Shown: positions 15,216 through 23,109 of the stretch, piece after piece
How positions within the stretch are numbered: the stretch's first letter is position 1
Layout: every line of letters starts with the position of its first letter
NCBI GenBank assembly: GCA_045546995.1
Contig: JAZQDW010000034.1
Location: 1 to 25,311 of the forward strand
Length of the DNA stretch: 25,311 bases
Source of the DNA: Firm-08 sp045546995
GTDB lineage: Bacteria > Bacillota > Clostridia > Oscillospirales > QAKW01
Direction: 5' to 3'
Translations under genes and position numbers: made by a program
Notes under the pieces: model-generated
The model's database searches: none
What the model saw: the letters and a program-made list of their open reading frames with translations, nothing else
What the model was told of the DNA's origin: nothing

Positions 15216-16276
15216 AACGATTCCTCCAAAATGTCGGTCAGCGTGGCGATCAGCCGTTGCATCTGCTCGGCTGAACCGATGGTGATCCGATTATAGCTGC
15301 GTAGGCGTTCGGTGTCAAAATGTCGCACCAGAATGCCCCGCTGTCGGAGCTGTTGGTACAACTCCTTTCCATCCAACTGCGGATGGGTGGCAAAGACGAA
15401 GTTTGCAAGGCTGGGCAACACGGTAAAGCCCAGCGTTTGCAACGCTTTTGCGGTATAATCACGGTTTTGGGCAATGGCGGCGCAGTTAGCGCGTGTGACG
15501 GCGTCATCCTCCAACTGCCCCAGCCCTGCGGCCATGGTCATCCGATTGATGTTATAGGGGTTTTTGGAATATTTCAGCGTGTTCAGATCCTGTAACAAAC
15601 TCTCCTGACCCACGCCAAAGCCCAGACGGGCGCCGGCCATGGAACGGGATTTGGAAAAGGTGCCGGTGACCAGCAGATTGTCGTATTTTTCGGTCAGCGG
15701 GATACAACTCTCTCCGCCGAAATCCACGTACGCTTCGTCGATTACCACCACGCGCGCGGGATCGGAGGTGACGATCTGCTCGATCTCACCGATGCTCAGG
15801 GCAATGCCCGTGGGGGCATTGGGATTGGCGATAAAAACGGTGCCCTTGGCCTTACAGTAGGCCTGCACGTCCATGGTGAAATCCTCCCGCAGAGGCAGGA
15901 TCGTCACCGGGATGCGGTACAGATCGGCAAACACCTTGTAAAAGCCGTAGGTGACGTCGGCAAATACGGCGGGATGCTCGCTATCGCACCAGGCCATAAA
16001 GGCATACTCCAATATTTCATCCGAGCCGTTGGTGGGCAATACCCGTCCGGCATCGACCCCCAGCCGCTGTCCCAGCTTTTCCCGTAAAAGGGTGCATTCC
16101 GGGTCGGGGTACAGCATCAACTGTTCCGCGGCCTGCGCCGCATAGGCTTGCGCCTTGGGGGAAGGCGGGAAGGGGGATTCGTTGGTGTTGAGTTTGACGT
16201 ATTGTTGATCGGTGGGCTGTTCCCCCGGAGTGTATGGGGTCAGCGCCGCAAATTGTTGACTGAAAAACTTGCTCAT
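15212..16276 (-). CDS. hisC: histidinol-phosphate aminotransferase
   Basis: This is a 354-residue fold-type I PLP enzyme. It transfers an amino group from glutamate to imidazole acetol phosphate. KLNTNESPFPPSP at the N-terminus, NPNAPTG, DEAYVDFGG and the PLP-lysine motif GTFSKSRSMAGARLG are visible, followed by the C-terminal HFDTERLRSYNRITIG. These are HisC-type features. It lies between hisD and hisB, with ATGA overlaps at both ends. Confidence 0.95.
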   Translation of the reverse strand: MSKFFSQQFAALTPYTPGEQPTDQQYVKLNTNESPFPPSPKAQAYAAQAAEQLMLYPDPECTLLREKLGQRLGVDAGRVLPTNGSDEILEYAFMAWCDSEHPAVFADVTYGFYKVFADLYRIPVTILPLREDFTMDVQAYCKAKGTVFIANPNAPTGIALSIGEIEQIVTSDPARVVVIDEAYVDFGGESCIPLTEKYDNLLVTGTFSKSRSMAGARLGFGVGQESLLQDLNTLKYSKNPYNINRMTMAAGLGQLEDDAVTRANCAAIAQNRDYTAKALQTLGFTVLPSLANFVFATHPQLDGKELYQQLRQRGILVRHFDTERLRSYNRITIGSAEQMQRLIATLTDILEESL

Positions 16277-17553
16277 TTTTGTTCCTCAAGACGGATGGTG
16301 GCGCTTTTTGCGTGGGCGGTCAGTCCTTCCTTACGGGCAAAAAAGGCCACGTCCTGACCCACTTGCGCCAGGGCATCGCGGGTAAAGTAAGTATATTGTG
16401 TCTTTTTGATAAAATCATCCACGGATAGGGGACTGGAAAATTTGGCGGTACCGCCGGTGGGCAGGGTGTGATTGGGACCGGCCAGATAATCACCCAGCGC
16501 CTCGGGACAGTTGCGTCCCATAAAGATACTGCCGGCGTGGCGGATGGCGTCCAGATAATCAAAGGGGTTGTCCACGCACAGTTCCAGATGCTCGGGGGCC
16601 AGTTCGTTGGCGATGTCGATGGCCGCCCACAGCGTTTCGGCCACGATGATCTTGCCGTGATCGTCAATGGAGGCGCGGGCGATCTCACGTCGCTCCAACA
16701 GGGGGATCTGCCGTTCCAACTCGGCCTGTACGGCGGTGGCCAACTCCATTGAATCGGTGACCAATACGGCGCTGGCCAGCTTGTCGTGTTCTGCCTGGGA
16801 CAGCAGATCGGCCGCCGCATGGCGGGGGTCGGTCTTGCCGTCGGCAACGATGAGGATCTCACTGGGACCGGCGATCATATCAATGCTCACGGCGCCGAAT
16901 ACCTGCTTTTTGGCTTCGGCTACAAAGGCGTTGCCCGGGCCGACGATCTTGTCCACCTTGGGTACGCTTTCGGTACCGTAGGCCAGGGCGGCGATGGCCT
17001 GCGCTCCACCGACCTTGAAGATCTTGTCCACACCTGCCACACTTGCCGCCGCCAGAATGACGGGGTTGACACTGCCGTCCTTGGCGGGCGGGGTGACCAT
17101 GACTACCTCGGGACAGCCGGCGATCTTGGCCGGAATGGCGTCCATCAATACGGTGGAGGGGTAGGCGGCGGTGCCGCCGGGGACGTACAGACCCGCCCGA
17201 TCCACCGGGATGATCTTCTGTCCCATAACGATGCCGCTTTGGTCATTGATGACAAAGCTGTTACGCTTTTGCTTTTCATGAAAATGACGGATATTTGCCG
17301 CCGCTTTTTCAAGAATTGCGATAAATTCCGGCTCGACGGCCTCTCGGGCCGCGCGGATCTCCTCCGGGGTGACCTGCAGCGTCTCGAGCGCGGCGCCGTC
17401 AAAGCGAAGGGTGTATTCCTTCAGCGCCGCATCTCCTTGCGAGCGAACGGTTTGTATAATGTCGCTGACGATGGCGGAAACGTCCACCGTCGGGGTCACG
17501 CGGGCAAATATTTCATCGGCGGAAACCTCGCCGCAGTTGAGTATTCTGATCAT
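16273..17553 (-). CDS. hisD: histidinol dehydrogenase
   Basis: This 426-residue enzyme oxidises L-histidinol to L-histidine in two NAD-dependent steps. Recognisable motifs are GQKIIPVDRAGLYVPGGTAAYPSTV, split here as GLYVPGGTAAYPS, then KVGGAQAIAALAYGT, VGPGNAFVAEAKK, the zinc-ligand region SQAEHD, and NELAPEHLEL. The C-terminus (PTGGTAKFSSPLSVDDF) is also typical. The ATG overlaps the hisG stop by 4 bp. Confidence 0.95.
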   Translation of the reverse strand: MIRILNCGEVSADEIFARVTPTVDVSAIVSDIIQTVRSQGDAALKEYTLRFDGAALETLQVTPEEIRAAREAVEPEFIAILEKAAANIRHFHEKQKRNSFVINDQSGIVMGQKIIPVDRAGLYVPGGTAAYPSTVLMDAIPAKIAGCPEVVMVTPPAKDGSVNPVILAAASVAGVDKIFKVGGAQAIAALAYGTESVPKVDKIVGPGNAFVAEAKKQVFGAVSIDMIAGPSEILIVADGKTDPRHAAADLLSQAEHDKLASAVLVTDSMELATAVQAELERQIPLLERREIARASIDDHGKIIVAETLWAAIDIANELAPEHLELCVDNPFDYLDAIRHAGSIFMGRNCPEALGDYLAGPNHTLPTGGTAKFSSPLSVDDFIKKTQYTYFTRDALAQVGQDVAFFARKEGLTAHAKSATIRLEEQK

Positions 17554-18179
17554 AATTGTTTCTCCGTTAATTTTGTTTTCAGCCGGTCGATGGCAGCCGT
17601 TTTAAATTTGTAGGCGGCTTTGTTGGCGATCAGACGGGCGCTGATGGGGACGATGGTCTCCCGCACCTCCAGATCGTTTTCCTTCAGGGTGGAGCCGGTC
17701 TCGACGATATCCACGATCACGTCGCTCAACCCCAAAATCGGGGCGATCTCGATGGAGCCGTTGAGGTGGATGATGTCGATATCTCTGCCCAGCGATTGAT
17801 AATAATTACGGGCAATGGCGGAAAATTTGGTGGCTACCCGCAAGGTCTTGGACGGGTCGTCGATAAAGGTTTTGGGCGCGGCAACCGCCATACGGCATTT
17901 GCCGATGTCCATATCCATCAGCTCGTATACGTCGGGGGCGTATTCCAGCAAAATATCTTTGCCGGCCACACCGATGTCAGCGGCGCCGCGGGCTACGTAA
18001 ATGGCCACGTCCGACGGCTTGACCCAGAAATAACGCACACCGGCCTGCGGATTTTCAAATATCAGTTTGCGTCCCGGCTCCAGCAGGGCAGGACAGTCAA
18101 AGCCGGCGGCAGCAAACATGGCGTATACCTTTTCGCCCAGCCGGCCTTTGGGCAGGGCAACGTTCAGCATATCATTCAT
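17550..18179 (-). CDS. hisG: ATP phosphoribosyltransferase, short catalytic subunit
   Basis: The protein has 209 residues from the ATG at 18179, chosen for its GGAGGG site 8 bases upstream; the frame is open 18 codons further into hisZ but without a site. It performs the first committed step, joining ATP and PRPP. Visible features are VALPKGRLGE at the N-terminus, YVARGAADIGVAGKD, and the PRPP loop DIVETGSTLKEN. It lacks the C-terminal regulatory domain of long HisG, so it belongs to the short form that needs HisZ. hisZ overlaps it by 8 bp, consistent with a HisG-HisZ complex. Confidence 0.95.
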   Translation of the reverse strand: MNDMLNVALPKGRLGEKVYAMFAAAGFDCPALLEPGRKLIFENPQAGVRYFWVKPSDVAIYVARGAADIGVAGKDILLEYAPDVYELMDMDIGKCRMAVAAPKTFIDDPSKTLRVATKFSAIARNYYQSLGRDIDIIHLNGSIEIAPILGLSDVIVDIVETGSTLKENDLEVRETIVPISARLIANKAAYKFKTAAIDRLKTKLTEKQL

Positions 18180-19245
18180 TTTCAACGGCCCTCCCGTTTT
18201 CAAATCGTAAGATCTTTCCAAAGCGCAGTTCATCGGGAATACGCTTTTGCAGCATCACACTGCCCTCTCGACGCAGCTCGTCGGCAACCTGTTGCAGGGC
18301 GGCGATATCGTCGGTGGAACGGTACAGCAACAGGATATCCGCATCGGGAGCGGTCTCCCGTTGCTCCAGTCGCTCCAGACGGGCGGGGTACAGAGCAAAG
18401 CCGATGGCGCCGCCCTTGTGTCCCATCTGTCGCATCAGCTTGTCATAGCGACCTCCGGACAATACCTGCTCGGGTACGCCCCGGACAAAGCCTTTAAAGA
18501 CAAAACCATTATAATAGTTCATATCGTCCATGACGCTGGGGTCGATGTGTAGTCCGGTCTCGCCTGCAAACAGGTCGGTCAGCGCCTCCAACTCGGCCAG
18601 GGCGGCCGAATGGGGCAACAATTCCTTCAAGCGGGGCAAAACGTGTTGCGGGGCGCCGTACAGTCCGGTCAACTCGCACAAAACGTGACACAACTCCTGC
18701 GACAGATTTGCCCGGTTGCACAGCGCGCGCAGTTCGTGGGCGTTTTTCTGCGCCAACAGGGAACAGATCTGCTCCCGCAGGGCGTTGGGGACGTCGGTCA
18801 ACAGCTCCTCCAGCAGTCCCAGATGGGAAAGATCCAGTATGGCGTTATGTCCGATGGCCTGCAGGGAATCCATGGCCAGCCGCACCACCTCGTAGATGCA
18901 GGCCGGATCGATATCACCCATACATTCCAGTCCCATTTGGGGAATCTCCTTGTAACAGCCCTCGTTTTGCGCCACACGGTAGACGTTTTCATTATAATAT
19001 ACTTTCTGGACGGTGTCGGTATCCTCGGCCTGCTTGATAATGGACAGGGTCACGTCCGGCTTGAGCGCCATCAGCTTGCCGCCGATGTCGGTGAAGGTGA
19101 TTACTCCTTCGTGGGTCAGCGCCTCTTTGTTGCGGACGTAAAAGTCGTATTCTTCAAATTTGCTCATCCGAAAGGGGCGATAGCCGCATTGCTCGTATCG
19201 TTCCCGTAACGTCAGCGTCAACAGTTCCGATTTCTTCAGGGTCAT
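18172..19245 (-). CDS. hisZ: ATP phosphoribosyltransferase regulatory subunit
   Basis: The protein has 357 residues from the ATG at 19245, which follows a GGAGG site by 7 bases; upstream in-frame codons lie inside the yerC-like gene. It resembles a catalytically inactive histidyl-tRNA synthetase core: motif 2-like LKPDVTLSI and QNEGCYKEIPQMGLECMG, and GGRYDKLMRQMG near residue 290. No anticodon-binding domain follows, which separates HisZ from HisS. It partners the short HisG, giving activity and histidine feedback. The start overlaps the yerC-like gene by 4 bp (ATGA). Confidence 0.92.
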   Translation of the reverse strand: MTLKKSELLTLTLRERYEQCGYRPFRMSKFEEYDFYVRNKEALTHEGVITFTDIGGKLMALKPDVTLSIIKQAEDTDTVQKVYYNENVYRVAQNEGCYKEIPQMGLECMGDIDPACIYEVVRLAMDSLQAIGHNAILDLSHLGLLEELLTDVPNALREQICSLLAQKNAHELRALCNRANLSQELCHVLCELTGLYGAPQHVLPRLKELLPHSAALAELEALTDLFAGETGLHIDPSVMDDMNYYNGFVFKGFVRGVPEQVLSGGRYDKLMRQMGHKGGAIGFALYPARLERLEQRETAPDADILLLYRSTDDIAALQQVADELRREGSVMLQKRIPDELRFGKILRFENGRAVENE

Positions 19246-19535
19246 TTTTCGGCCTCCTTCAGGCGTTGAAGCGCCTCCCGATAGCCGCCGCTGCCGTAGT
19301 TGAGACATTTGCTGACACGGCTGATGGTGGCGGTGGAGATGCCTACTTGCTCGGAAATAGTCTGATAATTGACCCCTTGCTCCAGCAGAATGGCGGCATC
19401 CAGCCGTTGGGCCATGTCCTGCAGCTCCTTAATGGTGCAGACGTCCTCAAAAAATTTGTAGCAATCCTCACGTGTCTGCAGGCCAACGATGGCATCAAAC
19501 AGACGGTCGATAGATGGAGATTCAAAACGGTTCAT
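19242..19535 (-). CDS. TrpR/YerC-family regulator, probable HisR-like repressor of the his operon
   Basis: The protein has 97 residues from the ATG at 19535, which aligns with the usual N-terminus of YerC proteins; ATGs at 19547 and 19562 are in frame but badly placed relative to the AAAGGA site. The body matches the TrpR-like fold: LFDAIVGLQTREDCYKFFED (12-31), CTIKELQDMAQRLDAA (33-48) and the HTH YQTISEQVGISTATISRVSK (57-76), followed by CLNYGSGGY. It is the first gene of the histidine operon, overlapping hisZ. TrpR-family HisR regulators of histidine genes have been proposed by comparative genomics in Firmicutes. A perfect inverted repeat lies between its own -35 and -10, so autoregulation with histidine as co-repressor is likely, but inferred. 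Confidence 0.85.
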   Translation of the reverse strand: MNRFESPSIDRLFDAIVGLQTREDCYKFFEDVCTIKELQDMAQRLDAAILLEQGVNYQTISEQVGISTATISRVSKCLNYGSGGYREALQRLKEAEK

Positions 19536-19570
19536 AGTATGCGACATCCTTTCGCTTATCATTGTTTGTC

Positions 19571-19599
19571 ATTTTACCACTTTAGCATTCTAAAGTCAA
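19571..19599 (-). promoter_or_regulatory. promoter of the histidine operon
   Basis: On the minus strand, TTGACT (19599-19594) and TAAAAT (19576-19571) are spaced by exactly 17 bp. It leads directly to the yerC/hisR-like gene, with AAAGGA at 19548-19553. Confidence 0.75.
19579..19596. promoter_or_regulatory. probable HisR-type operator within the his promoter
   Basis: This is a perfect inverted repeat, ACTTTAG, spacer CATT, CTAAAGT (7-bp arms, 18 bp in all). It fills the spacer between the -35 and -10, overlapping the end of the -35. Binding here would block RNA polymerase. The CTAAAG half-site recalls the CTAG core of TrpR operators. Confidence 0.7.
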
Positions 19600-19647
19600 G
19601 GTTTTCTTTATTATTTAAAAATATATAGTAAAACTGTTGGTTTTTTA

Positions 19648-19676
19648 TTGACTTTTGGCGGTGCAAAAAATATAAT
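19648..19676 (+). promoter_or_regulatory. promoter of the Gfo/Idh/MocA gene
   Basis: TTGACT (19648-19653), a 17-bp spacer and a consensus TATAAT (19671-19676). A GAGGAGG site precedes the ATG at 19718. It diverges from the his promoter; the two -35 elements are about 48 bp apart, and the his operator is not repeated here. Confidence 0.8.
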
Positions 19677-19717
19677 GAAATTAACAAAAAACAAATGATA
19701 AAGAGGAGGATCTTCTT

Positions 19718-20809
19718 ATGAGTAAGGTATTTAAGGTCGGCATCGTCGGTTGCGGCGGTATCGCCAACGGCAAGCATTTGCCGGCGCTGGAAAAACTGCA
19801 GAAGGCAGGCAAGCTGCAGCTGCTGTATTTCTGCGATATCATTGAAGAGCGCGCAGAAAAGGCCGCCAAGAAATTCGGTGCCGAAGGCGCCAAGGTGACC
19901 ACGGATTATAAGGAAGTGGTTGCGGCAGATCTGGACGTTATCCACGTTTGTACCCCCAACCGTTCCCACAGCGAGATCAGCTGTGCCGCCATGGAGGCCG
20001 GTAAGGACGTACTGTGTGAGAAGCCCATGGCCATCAACGCCGCCGAGGCCAAAAAGATGGTCGAAACTGCCAAGGCCACCGGCCGTACCCTGTCCATCGG
20101 TTATCAAAACCGTCAGCGTCCCGAAAGCCAATACGTTAAGGCAGAGGCCGAGGACGGATTTTTCGGTGATATCTATTTTGCCCGTGCCTATGCCGTACGG
20201 CGCAGAGCCGTTCCTACCTGGGGCGTATTCCTCAACGAGTACGAGCAGGGCGGCGGTCCCCTCATCGATATCGGCACCCACGCGCTGGATCTGACCCTGT
20301 GGACCATGGACAATTACAAGCCTAAATACTGTGTCGGCACCACCTATCACAAGCTCAATAACCAGACCAACACCGGCAATGCCTGGGGTGACTGGGATCC
20401 CGAAAAATTCACGGTAGAAGATTCTGCCTTCGGTTTTATCGTGATGGAAAATGGCGCCACCATTTCTTTGGAGTCCTCCTGGGCGCTGAACACCCATCAC
20501 AGCTGTGAGGCCAAGTTTGCCGTTTGCGGTGATAAGGGCGGCGCAGATATGAGAGACGGTCTCATCCTCAATACCATCCGTCACGGTAAGCAGATCAACA
20601 TCCATCCGCAGGTCAGCGCCAAGGGCGTTGATTTCAACGACGGTGTGACCGAGAGCGCTTCGGACAGAGAGGCGCGTCTTTTCTATGAAGCGTTGGAAAA
20701 CGGCACCACTCCCGTGGTTACGCCCGAGCAGGCATACGTTGTCTCCCAGATCCTGGAGGGTATTTACATTTCCGCCAAGACCGGTGAGCCTTACTATTTC
20801 AACAAATAA
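19718..20809 (+). CDS. Gfo/Idh/MocA-family NAD(P)-dependent oxidoreductase
   Basis: This is a 363-residue cytoplasmic protein. The N-terminal Rossmann fold shows VGIVGCGGIANGKH (7-20), an aspartate at the end of the second strand (FCD40), HVCTPNRSH (76-84) and LCEKPMA with the conserved catalytic-region K102. The C-terminal domain has GGGPLIDIGTHALDL (178-192), where D184 and H188 are the usual substrate-binding and catalytic residues. Such enzymes oxidise or reduce sugars, inositols and related polyols; the substrate cannot be told here. It is monocistronic, with a very strong promoter, strong RBS and a terminator 9 bases after the stop, which suggests high expression. Confidence 0.9.
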   Translation: MSKVFKVGIVGCGGIANGKHLPALEKLQKAGKLQLLYFCDIIEERAEKAAKKFGAEGAKVTTDYKEVVAADLDVIHVCTPNRSHSEISCAAMEAGKDVLCEKPMAINAAEAKKMVETAKATGRTLSIGYQNRQRPESQYVKAEAEDGFFGDIYFARAYAVRRRAVPTWGVFLNEYEQGGGPLIDIGTHALDLTLWTMDNYKPKYCVGTTYHKLNNQTNTGNAWGDWDPEKFTVEDSAFGFIVMENGATISLESSWALNTHHSCEAKFAVCGDKGGADMRDGLILNTIRHGKQINIHPQVSAKGVDFNDGVTESASDREARLFYEALENGTTPVVTPEQAYVVSQILEGIYISAKTGEPYYFNK

Positions 20810-20811
20810 AT

Positions 20812-20848
20812 AAAAAAAGAGGGATGCCGTCGGGCATCCCTCTTTTTT
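20812..20848. terminator. bidirectional terminator between convergent genes
   Basis: AGAGGGATGCC / GGCATCCCTCT forms an 11-bp stem with a GTCG loop, flanked by an A run on the left and a T run on the right. It serves both the oxidoreductase gene and the convergent kinase gene. Confidence 0.88.
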
Positions 20849-20855
20849 ATCTTTA

Positions 20856-21782
20856 TTACAGTTTGTCAATGATCACTTTGTCCAGCAGCTCGTGATAATC
20901 CTCCAAAACGATCTTGGCGTTTTCGTTGGTTTTGCAGTTAGCGGAGGAAATGGCCATGGCATGGCGAAGCATATCCTCGGGGCCGCGGCCCATAGAGAGA
21001 CTTTCGGCAATACTGGCCACCATAGCGTCGCCGCAGCCGATGGTGCTGATAATCTCCACCTCCGGGGCGTTGCTGCGGTAAACGCCGTCCTTGCAGATCA
21101 GCAGGGCGCCGTCCTTGTCCAGCGAGATCAGTACGTTTTCGACCCCCATTTTGATCAGGGCGTCGGCGTAGGTGACGATCTCTTCGGTGGTACAGTCCTC
21201 CTTGCCCAACTGCTTGCGGATCCGTTCTCTGTTAAACTTGATCAGCTTGGGTCGCTTGGTGCAGGCTACGTCCATCATTTTGTCCTGCGTGTCGATGAGG
21301 GTGGGCAGACGATAGGTGGCGATGATGGACAGCATATTGGAAAACATCTGGGGGGTAATGCTGGGCGGCACACTGCCGCAGACGGCTACCATATCACAGC
21401 CTTCCAATACTTGACTCAGTCGGCTCAAAAACAGGGTCCATTCCTTTTCGGTGATGATGGGGGCGGGCTCCAACAGCTCGGTCTCGTTGCCGGCGGCATC
21501 GGTCATATGAATATTGGTACGGGTGTTGCCCTGAATGCTGACAAAGGCGTTGTTGATGCCCTTTTCCACAAACAACCGCCGGAATTCTGTGGCGTGATTG
21601 TGACCTAACAGACCGGTAACGGTGACGGGATGGCCCAGATCGCTGAGCACCTTGGCCGCGTAAACGCCACGGCCGGCCGCCAGGGAACGGCGGATCTCAA
21701 TGGGATTGACCTGCCCCAGGGCAAAATCGGGGGCATAAATGAATTTATCCAGTGCCGGATTTAGGGTGATGGTCAAAAACAT
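20856..21782 (-). CDS. PfkB-family sugar (phosphate) kinase, 1-phosphofructokinase-like
   Basis: This 308-residue kinase is of the length of FruK/LacC-type enzymes. The N-terminus MFLTITLNPALDKFI is the classic start of the 1-phosphofructokinase branch, and the catalytic loop STIGCGDAMVAS contains the base D252. Several usually conserved positions differ: the GGKGxNVA motif reads AAGRGVYAAKVL (35-46), and the KPN motif reads KFN (182-184). The GxGD core is kept, so it is probably active on a phosphorylated or free ketohexose, but the substrate is uncertain. The ATG follows AAGGAG by 9 bases. No clear 17-bp-spaced promoter was found in the 130-bp divergent gap, although a TATGAT is present at 21811-21816 on the minus strand. 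Confidence 0.83.
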   Translation of the reverse strand: MFLTITLNPALDKFIYAPDFALGQVNPIEIRRSLAAGRGVYAAKVLSDLGHPVTVTGLLGHNHATEFRRLFVEKGINNAFVSIQGNTRTNIHMTDAAGNETELLEPAPIITEKEWTLFLSRLSQVLEGCDMVAVCGSVPPSITPQMFSNMLSIIATYRLPTLIDTQDKMMDVACTKRPKLIKFNRERIRKQLGKEDCTTEEIVTYADALIKMGVENVLISLDKDGALLICKDGVYRSNAPEVEIISTIGCGDAMVASIAESLSMGRGPEDMLRHAMAISSANCKTNENAKIVLEDYHELLDKVIIDKL

Positions 21783-21858
21783 TGTAAAAAACTCCTTTTT
21801 CTTTTATTTTATCATACCTTTTCTGAAAAATAAAGGGCTTGTTGTCAAAAGTGTCCTC

Positions 21859-21887
21859 TTTACAAATTTTTTCGGGAAAGATATAAT
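21859..21887 (+). promoter_or_regulatory. promoter of the M20 peptidase gene
   Basis: TTTACA (21859-21864), a 17-bp spacer and TATAAT (21882-21887). A GAAGGGAG site precedes the ATG at 21914. Confidence 0.7.
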
Positions 21888-21913
21888 AGAAAAAAACGAA
21901 GGGAGCCGAAAAA

Positions 21914-23059
21914 ATGAGGGAAGCCTTATTTGCCGCCCTGGCGGCCAAGGAAAAAGAATATATTTCCTTTTGGGAGGACGTATGTAATATAGAGAGTCCC
22001 ACCAAGGACAAAGCAAGGGTGGACGCCGCCTGCGATTACGTGGTGCGCCGCGCCGAAGGCTACGGTTGGCAGGTGGAGATCGATCCCCAGCCCGTCAGCG
22101 GCAACACGGTTTGTATTACGATGAACCCCGATGCTCCCGGCGCCCCGGTCTGTCTGTCGGGGCATATGGATACGGTGCATCCCGTGGGTGCCTTCGGTAC
22201 CCCTGCGGTCACCCGTGACGAAACCAAAATCTACGGTCCCGGCGTCTGCGATTGCAAGGGCGGGGTAGTGGCCGGCTTTTATGCCATGGCGGCCTTGGCC
22301 GAGATCGGCTTTACCGCCCGCCCTGTCAAATTGATCCTGCAGACCGACGAGGAGGTCAGCAGTATGACCAGTCATAAGAGCACCGTGGAATTTATGTGCA
22401 AAAAGGGCGAGGGTTGCGCCGCATTTCTCAATTTAGAGGGTGCCAAAGCGGGACAAGCCACCATCGAGCGCAAGGGCATTGTGGGCTTTACCCTGGAGAT
22501 CACCGGTCGTTCCGCTCACTCCGCCCACTGTACCCGGGGCGCCTCCGCCGTCACCGAGGCGGCCCATAAGATCATCGCCTTGGAACAATATAAAGACGAT
22601 AAGGGGCTTACCTTTAATTGCAGTCTGTTGGAGGGCGGCGAGACCCGTAACACCGTACCGGGTCATTGTTCCTTTTCGGTAGATATTCGTTTTGTGGACG
22701 AGGCGCAGTTGGAACAGGCCCGTGAGGTCGTCAAAGAGATTGCCGAGCACACCACCGTGGAGGGCACCTCTTGCAAGGTAATTCCCCTCAACTATCGCCA
22801 CGCCATGCCCCGTCGGGAGCAAAACGTCCGTCTGTTGCAACAGATGAACGAAATTTGGAAGGCAAACGGACTTTCACCGCTGGCCGAGGGCGCCAGTGTG
22901 GGCGGTAGTGACGCCGCCGACGTCACCGTTTACGGTTTGCCCTGTGTGGACTCCTTGGGCGTGTTGGGTGACAAGATCCATACAAGAGAGGAATACGCTC
23001 TTCTTTCCTCCCTCAAAGAATTTGCCACCCGTCTGGCCCTGATTGCTATGTATCTATAA
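21914..23059 (+). CDS. M20-family metallopeptidase (glutamate carboxypeptidase/ArgE/DapE-like)
   Basis: The protein has 381 residues, with no signal peptide, so it is cytoplasmic. The di-zinc ligand set of M20 enzymes is visible in order: SGHMDTV (H84, with D86), GPGVCDCKGG (bridging D113), TDEEVSS (general base E146 and ligand E147), NLEGA (E175) and DKIHTREEY (H356). A dimerisation domain lies between about 185 and 300, including GRSAHSAHCTRGASA. It probably removes a terminal amino acid or acyl group from a small peptide or acyl-amino acid; carboxypeptidase G2-like use is the closest guess. It is a single-gene unit, with its own promoter and a hairpin directly after the stop. Confidence 0.88.
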   Translation: MREALFAALAAKEKEYISFWEDVCNIESPTKDKARVDAACDYVVRRAEGYGWQVEIDPQPVSGNTVCITMNPDAPGAPVCLSGHMDTVHPVGAFGTPAVTRDETKIYGPGVCDCKGGVVAGFYAMAALAEIGFTARPVKLILQTDEEVSSMTSHKSTVEFMCKKGEGCAAFLNLEGAKAGQATIERKGIVGFTLEITGRSAHSAHCTRGASAVTEAAHKIIALEQYKDDKGLTFNCSLLEGGETRNTVPGHCSFSVDIRFVDEAQLEQAREVVKEIAEHTTVEGTSCKVIPLNYRHAMPRREQNVRLLQQMNEIWKANGLSPLAEGASVGGSDAADVTVYGLPCVDSLGVLGDKIHTREEYALLSSLKEFATRLALIAMYL

Positions 23060-23061
23060 TA

Positions 23062-23106
23062 AAAACCACCTTTTTTGCACACACTATTTGCAAAAGAGGT
23101 GGTTTT
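23062..23106 (+). promoter_or_regulatory. 18-bp hairpin that ends the peptidase gene and covers the spoVAC ribosome binding site
   Basis: AAAACCACC-TTTTTT-GCA (23062-23079) pairs with TGC-AAAAGA-GGTGGTTTT (23089-23106), with one G-U pair and a 9-base loop. The 3' arm holds AGAGGTGG, the only plausible ribosome binding site for the TTG start at 23110. It can therefore act as a terminator for the upstream gene and would hide the spoVAC site in read-through RNA. Confidence 0.65.
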
Positions 23107-23109
23107 ATT

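Noticed and set aside
18172..19245. Histidyl-tRNA synthetase
   Set aside because: The protein ends after the aaRS-like core with no anticodon-binding domain and stands beside a short hisG, which is the HisZ arrangement.
19536..19717. T-box or his leader attenuator before the his operon
   Set aside because: The space between the promoter -10 at 19571 and the first start at 19535 is too short, and there is no His codon run or terminator hairpin.
19574..20869. 431-codon open frame on the minus strand
   Set aside because: It is the antisense of the Gfo/Idh/MocA gene and runs into promoter and terminator DNA; no protein family is recognisable.
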